Part shown: positions 60,231 through 64,000 of the stretch, in pieces
Layout of the letters: each line of letters starts with the position of its first letter
Position numbering within the stretch: position 1 is the stretch's first letter
From: Metabacillus indicus LMG 22858
Lineage (GTDB): Bacteria; Bacillota; Bacilli; Bacillales; Bacillaceae
Assembly: GCF_000708755.2 (NCBI RefSeq)
Contig: NZ_JGVU02000022.1
Span: 62,001-126,000 of the forward strand
Reading direction: 5' to 3'
DNA length: 64,000 bases
Made by a program: the position numbers and the translations under genes
Notes under the pieces: model-generated
Told to the model about the DNA's origin: nothing
Seen by the model: only the letters and a program-made list of their open reading frames with translations
Database searches by the model: none

Positions 60231-60390
60231 TTATACCTATTCTTTGGTCTGCGGTTATGGGGATGACCAGCAGTGCCGTTTTGCGTTCAGATCCTGCGGG
60301 TAACAGGACCTGAAACAATGGGAGAAAATCAAATATCGGGGTTTTAACTTATAGAACAGCTCTGAGGCACATGTCTCAGAGCTGTTTGCG
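60220..60390 (+). ncRNA. Candidate CcpA-regulated small RNA
   Basis: The region between the promoter above and the hairpin AACAGCTCTGAG / CTCAGAGCTGTT (60355-60386, 12-bp perfect stem) would give a transcript of about 170 nt. An internal stem CCTGCGGGTAACAGG is possible. The U tract after the hairpin (TGCGTTTG) is poor, so termination is uncertain. Not recognised as SR1, RoxS or another known RNA. Confidence 0.3.
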
Positions 60391-60515
60391 TTTGGGCGAC
60401 TACGTGGCTCTTTCCTTTTCTGTTATGGCCTATCTGCTTTTCTATCGTTCTATTTCAGTTCTAAAGGACATATTCCTATATTAGAAATCAGACATCAGCT
60501 GAAGGGGGATTCACT

Positions 60516-61382
60516 GTGATCTACCGACTACTGGCATTAAATATTGACGGAACCCTGCTCCGTTCAAACGGCCGTCTTGAACCTTCAACAAGGGAAGCGG
60601 TCCAATATGTTCAAAACAAGGGAGTGTATGTGACTCTCGTGACAAGCCGCCATTTTCAGATGGCAAAAAAACTTGCAAAGGTACTGAAGATAAATAACCT
60701 GCTGGTCACTCACAGCGGTGCGTTTGTTTCTGATAAAGTGGACAGATCGCTCTATGAAAACAGGATCTCAGAGGAAAAGACCTTTAACCTCGTTCAGGTG
60801 CTGGAAACGTTCGACTGCAACGTGCGCATCGTGCACGAACGGTTTTCGCTTGGCAACCGGAAAAAGGTATCTTCTTCTATTTTGGGGAAAACACTGCTGA
60901 GTCCGAAAGATCCGCTTTTTTATCCTGTTCAATTCGTCGAATCGCTTGGTGAAAATTTAAGGGATGAACCGCTCGCTGCGCCGAAGCTTGATGTTTATTT
61001 CTCAGAGGCGGAGTCATGCCTTGAGGCGGAGAATGTTCTAACCAATGCGTTTGAAGGGATTACAGTAAAAGTGAAGAACCCTTCCATGCTTGAGATAACA
61101 GCAAAAGGAGTCTCAAAGGAAAATGGTTTGAGGCTGCTGGGCCAGCATCTCGGCATTGCACAGGAGGAAATGGTTGCAATCGGTGATGCAGAGGACGATA
61201 TTAACATGATTGAACTGGCAGGTTTGGGCGTCGCGATGGGAAATGCGCCGAATGCCGTTAAGAAAGCAGCGGACTGGATAACAAGAAGCAACGATGACCA
61301 GGGAGTTGCCTATATGGTCAAAGAGCATTTCAGAAAACAGCACCGCATTGAATTTTTGGATAAACTGAAGGTGGACCGCTAG
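60516..61382 (+). CDS. yhaX: Cof-type HAD hydrolase YhaX
   Basis: 288 residues, the same length as I recall for B. subtilis YhaX. HAD motif I is LNIDGTLLRSN (the first catalytic Asp is replaced by Asn in LALNIDG), motif II TLVTSRHF, and motif III/IV KGVSKENGLRLLG and AIGDAEDDINMIELAGLGVAMGNAP. Loss of the motif I nucleophile would make this a pseudo-phosphatase, which is unusual. GTG start with AAGGGGGAT upstream. A terminator follows. Confidence 0.82.
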   Translation: MIYRLLALNIDGTLLRSNGRLEPSTREAVQYVQNKGVYVTLVTSRHFQMAKKLAKVLKINNLLVTHSGAFVSDKVDRSLYENRISEEKTFNLVQVLETFDCNVRIVHERFSLGNRKKVSSSILGKTLLSPKDPLFYPVQFVESLGENLRDEPLAAPKLDVYFSEAESCLEAENVLTNAFEGITVKVKNPSMLEITAKGVSKENGLRLLGQHLGIAQEEMVAIGDAEDDINMIELAGLGVAMGNAPNAVKKAADWITRSNDDQGVAYMVKEHFRKQHRIEFLDKLKVDR

Positions 61383-61383
61383 G

Positions 61384-61412
61384 AAACCGCAGCCGGGGAG
61401 CTGCGGTTTTTC
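61384..61412 (+). terminator. Terminator of yhaX
   Basis: AAACCGCAG / CTGCGGTTT, 9-bp stem with an 8-nt loop and T-rich tail. Confidence 0.85.
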
Positions 61413-61523
61413 ATTTTTTCCTCCAAAAGCATTTGTAAATTCTATGTTAATCTGTATCCCTTTCAAAAGGATTTTTATAGATTAATAAGAAATACGTAAG
61501 AATGCTGAAAAAGGAGGCTCATC

Positions 61524-62447
61524 ATGATAAACAAAGCAGCAGTCCGCAAACCGTTTCTGATGAAAATGTGGGAGCATTACCCGAAGCTCTGGAAAGGGCT
61601 GATTGATGCAGGAATCCTGCTGAAATACAAAACGCTTGATATCAGGAAGCTTCCTGATAAAGTGGTCATGCCCTCATCAAACGTTCTGTACGTGGATGCA
61701 AAGGAAAACCGGGGAAGAGCCCTATTGATCAGCGGCGGAGTCACGCAAAAAAGACTTCTGTCTTTCTGGGAAGACGCCGTAACAAACATGCAGCCGGATA
61801 CCGTCATAGACATTGGCGTCAACTACGGAGAATGCATCTTTTCCGTTCCTTATCCAAAGCATGCCAAGATTTACGGGATAGAAGCAAACCGCAATTTGCT
61901 TACATATATCCAGAAGTCAAGGGATGCTCATCCAAATTCAGCTCAGATCAGGATCATTCATGCGTTTGCATCAGATAAAGACGGGGAGGAAAAGGAATTT
62001 TTCGTTGATAACCACTGGTCTGGAACGTCTTCGGCTTCTTATAAACCTTCCCACAGTATGATTGACCAGGTCTCAGTAAAGGCCATCACGGTTGATTCGC
62101 TGTTTAAAAATGACTTGAAAAACAAGACGGTTCTTTTCAAAATTGACGTAGAAGGATACGAAGCGTTTGTGCTGAAAGGCATGAAGCGTCTTTTTGAACA
62201 AAGCCGGTGTGTTCTCGGGTTTATTGAGTTCAACAGTGAATACTTCGGGAAATCAGGCGTGGACGTGAAGGAGTTTTTCGCCTATTTGAACCGGTATTTT
62301 ACAATCTACGTCTATCAGGATAATGATACTTTAGTAAAAATGAAGAATCTCACAATCGATGACTTGTACAGCATGTTTGATTCCCGGTATGTTCATACGG
62401 ATCTATTGCTTGCAACCAATGAAGAGCTGGCAGATTCCCTTATTTGA
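61524..62447 (+). CDS. FkbM-family methyltransferase
   Basis: 307 residues. A SAM-binding motif I VIDIGVNYGECIF near residue 92-104 and the FkbM hallmark FKIDVEGYEAFVLKGM near 208-223 are clear. These enzymes O-methylate sugars or polyketides; the substrate here is open since no polysaccharide or secondary metabolism genes adjoin. AAGGAGG site. Sits alone between two HAD hydrolase genes. Confidence 0.87.
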   Translation: MINKAAVRKPFLMKMWEHYPKLWKGLIDAGILLKYKTLDIRKLPDKVVMPSSNVLYVDAKENRGRALLISGGVTQKRLLSFWEDAVTNMQPDTVIDIGVNYGECIFSVPYPKHAKIYGIEANRNLLTYIQKSRDAHPNSAQIRIIHAFASDKDGEEKEFFVDNHWSGTSSASYKPSHSMIDQVSVKAITVDSLFKNDLKNKTVLFKIDVEGYEAFVLKGMKRLFEQSRCVLGFIEFNSEYFGKSGVDVKEFFAYLNRYFTIYVYQDNDTLVKMKNLTIDDLYSMFDSRYVHTDLLLATNEELADSLI

Positions 62448-62600
62448 GAAAGGGGGCTGCATACAGCTCTTTTCATTTTTTGAGAAGGGATTTCGCGTTA
62501 TGTTTAGAAATAATAAAGAACCATTATTTTTATTTTAAGCTTAAGTCTCTCGGTCAATTACATCGTTTTGAATGACTAACTAAAGAAAGAAGGGAAAGAG

Positions 62601-63080
62601 ATGAAAGGGGATTTCTTTTCAAACTATGAAAAATTCATTATCGTGCCTCTGGAAGAACAAAATGCAAAGCAGGAATTCACTCCTTCCGACTATCCGTCTC
62701 ATTATATTCTAACCCTGTCGCTCTATGATGCACTTATTGAAAACTGGAATGAAGCTGCCAAATTTGAAATAGACATTAAAGCCGGTCTTGAGAAGGTATT
62801 GGAAGAGTTCAACCGGAAGCATGGAGATCATTATCATCTGCAGGTGCTTGAGCTCGATACTGATAAACCATACTTTGTTCTCGCTTTTTCAAGCAAAATG
62901 AAAATCGAGAGCGAAGAAGCAGACAGCAGAATTGCCTATGTGCTTGAAATTCTATTATCCAATCATCTTTATGTGGGCCAAAGCTGGTACAGGCTGATCG
63001 GCGACAAAGGAAGAATCAAGCGCCAGCTGTTCAGCTACTCGTTTAAAGAATACTATGTCATGGAATCAGCAGGCGTATAG
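62601..63080 (+). CDS. Conserved-looking hypothetical protein
   Basis: 159 residues, soluble, alternating strands and helices (FIIVPLEEQN, HYILTLSLYDALIENW, YHLQVLELDTDKPYFVLAFSSK, YVLEILLSNHLYVGQSWYRLIGDKGRIKRQLFSY). No signal peptide, membrane segment or cofactor motif. I do not recognise the family. AGAAGGGAAAGAG lies before the ATG. Confidence 0.6.
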   Translation: MKGDFFSNYEKFIIVPLEEQNAKQEFTPSDYPSHYILTLSLYDALIENWNEAAKFEIDIKAGLEKVLEEFNRKHGDHYHLQVLELDTDKPYFVLAFSSKMKIESEEADSRIAYVLEILLSNHLYVGQSWYRLIGDKGRIKRQLFSYSFKEYYVMESAGV

Positions 63081-63154
63081 GACCATTCTTTTGGTGAATC
63101 CTCATGGACATGATATTATGTAGTGAGCTGAAAAGGTATAGGAGGATTCACAAA

Positions 63155-63883
63155 ATGGATATTAAATTAATCGCACTGGACATGGACGGCACCCTTCTGA
63201 ATGAGAAAAAAGAGATTTCAGAAGCAAACCGCAGCGCTATAAAAGCAGCAGAAGAAAAAGGGCTGCACGTCGTGATCAGCACCGGAAGAAGCATGGCGAC
63301 ACTAAGAGACCTTGCTAAATCTCTAAGTCTGAAATCATACCTTGTTACTGTAAACGGAAGCGAAATCTGGGATGAGCACGGTGAACTTGTTCACAGAAGC
63401 ATTGTGGAAAACGATGCGATCACATGGATGTATGATCTTTCCAAAACACACAAAACCGGATACTGGGCAACAAGCACAGAGCGGGTTTTCTTTAATGAGA
63501 TGCCAGAAGATCTGACTGCCTACCAGTGGCTGAAGTTCGGCTTTGAGATTGAAGACGACAAAGCCCGCGAGACCATCCTGAAAGAACTTCAGAACAGAGG
63601 AGAGTTTGAAATCACAAATTCAAGCCTGACAAATCTCGAAGTCAACACGATGGGCGTGAACAAAGCGCGCGGCATTGAAAAAGTGTGCGGCCTTCTCGGC
63701 ATCACAATGGAAAATGTCATGGCATGCGGAGACAGCATGAATGACATGGCCATGATTAAAGAGGCGGGACTTGGCATCGCCATGGGCAATGCACAGGATA
63801 CCGTCAAAGAGGCTGCCGACTGGGTAACATTGTCGAATGATGAAGACGGAGTCGCTGAAGCGATTAAAAAATATGTGCTTTAA
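63155..63883 (+). CDS. Cof-type HAD-superfamily phosphatase
   Basis: 242 residues. All HAD motifs are intact: motif I LIALDMDGTLL (nucleophile Asp and general acid Asp), motif II VVISTGRS, Lys in VNKARGIEKV and motif IV MACGDSMNDMAMIKEAGLGIAMGNA. The Cof subfamily dephosphorylates sugar phosphates or flavin/pyridoxal phosphates. ATG 63155 follows AGGAGG by eight bases. Contrast with yhaX in this window, whose motif I Asp is lost. Confidence 0.9.
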   Translation: MDIKLIALDMDGTLLNEKKEISEANRSAIKAAEEKGLHVVISTGRSMATLRDLAKSLSLKSYLVTVNGSEIWDEHGELVHRSIVENDAITWMYDLSKTHKTGYWATSTERVFFNEMPEDLTAYQWLKFGFEIEDDKARETILKELQNRGEFEITNSSLTNLEVNTMGVNKARGIEKVCGLLGITMENVMACGDSMNDMAMIKEAGLGIAMGNAQDTVKEAADWVTLSNDEDGVAEAIKKYVL

Positions 63884-63888
63884 AATGG

Positions 63889-63920
63889 ACAGACGGTTTA
63901 GCGGCCGTCTGTTTTTCTTT
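63889..63920 (+). terminator. Terminator of the Cof-type phosphatase gene
   Basis: ACAGACGG / CCGTCTGT with an 8-nt loop followed by TTTTTCTTT. Confidence 0.85.
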
Positions 63921-63962
63921 GTTAAGAATCTGATCAAGGCGCTTGCGCTTTTGTTAATAAAA

Positions 63963-63991
63963 TTGACCGCACGCGTCATGTTTTGTACACT
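63963..63991 (+). promoter_or_regulatory. SigA-like promoter at the right end of the window
   Basis: TTGACC (63963-63968), 17 bp, TACACT (63986-63991). The gene it drives lies beyond the window; AAAGGAG directly after it would be at or before +1, so it is unlikely to be the ribosome site of this transcript. Confidence 0.5.
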
Positions 63992-64000
63992 AAAAGGAGT

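Larger units (their letters stand above)
60106..60515. other. Long gene-free region upstream of yhaX
   Basis: No protein gene is supported. It holds a promoter with a cre-like site (60185-60230), a 130-bp stretch with an 18-codon ORF lacking a ribosome site, a terminator-like hairpin (60355-60386) and, closer to yhaX, AT-rich DNA that may carry its promoter. Confidence 0.6.

Noticed and set aside
60264-60320. An 18-codon ORF inside the candidate small RNA
   Set aside because: No Shine-Dalgarno sequence; kept only as a note because a dual-function RNA cannot be ruled out.

Overview
The window is chromosomal DNA of a spore-forming member of the Bacillaceae (Bacillus/Metabacillus-like). The evidence is a GerA-type germinant receptor operon, an alpha/beta small acid-soluble spore protein, three YheC/YheD spore-coat-type ATP-grasp proteins, and a gene order from dat through nhaC, nhaX, bmrC/bmrD, yheG, yheE, yheC/D and yheB to yheA that follows the yhe region of Bacillus subtilis as I recall it. 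No tRNA, rRNA, prophage, insertion sequence or CRISPR array was seen.

Layout. 1-2.8 kb: end of a gerA operon. 3.1-6.7 kb: NCS2 permease divergent from a LysR regulator and a CodA-like amidohydrolase. 6.8-8.8 kb: YtkA-like lipoprotein, then a PadR-ChrA pair with a palindromic operator. 8.9-14.1 kb: a minus-strand block with a lipoprotein, CDF and AI-2E-type transporters, a DUF1992 protein, and an overlapping pair made of a CarH-like B12-binding sensor and an RsbR-like STAS protein. 14.4-23.8 kb: K+/H+ antiporter, DedA, CopC/CopD, OsmC, a thioredoxin-like protein, MscS, P5C reductase, YitT and small proteins. 24.1-31.7 kb: a 2006-residue LPxTA-type surface phosphoesterase with three lamin-tail domains, beside an ECF sigma/anti-sigma pair. 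31.8-35.6 kb: an aerobic class I ribonucleotide reductase operon under a cobalamin riboswitch and two NrdR-like boxes. 35.8-61.4 kb: the yhe/yha block, with a class A PBP, tcyABC, a SASP gene, msmX and a PucR-type regulator interspersed. 61.5-64 kb: FkbM methyltransferase, an unknown protein and a Cof-type HAD hydrolase.

How genes work together. The bmrC/bmrD multidrug ABC transporter is preceded by a long leader with a 25-codon peptide, two tandem terminators and a second 20-codon ORF, which fits ribosome-mediated attenuation. The nrd operon would be shut down when B12 is plentiful, implying a B12-dependent class II reductase elsewhere in the genome. The B12-sensor/STAS pair lies behind a SigB-like promoter and looks like a light or cobalamin input to a stressosome-type pathway; I consider it the best candidate for an undescribed system here.

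Non-coding structure is rich. There are three dispersed copies of a long stem-loop element whose outer stems covary, two tandem arrays with 52-53 bp period built from small inverted repeats, and a promoter plus cre-like site plus terminator with no sizeable ORF between, which may be a small RNA gene. All functional names come from reading the sequence and remembered family knowledge; no database search was run.
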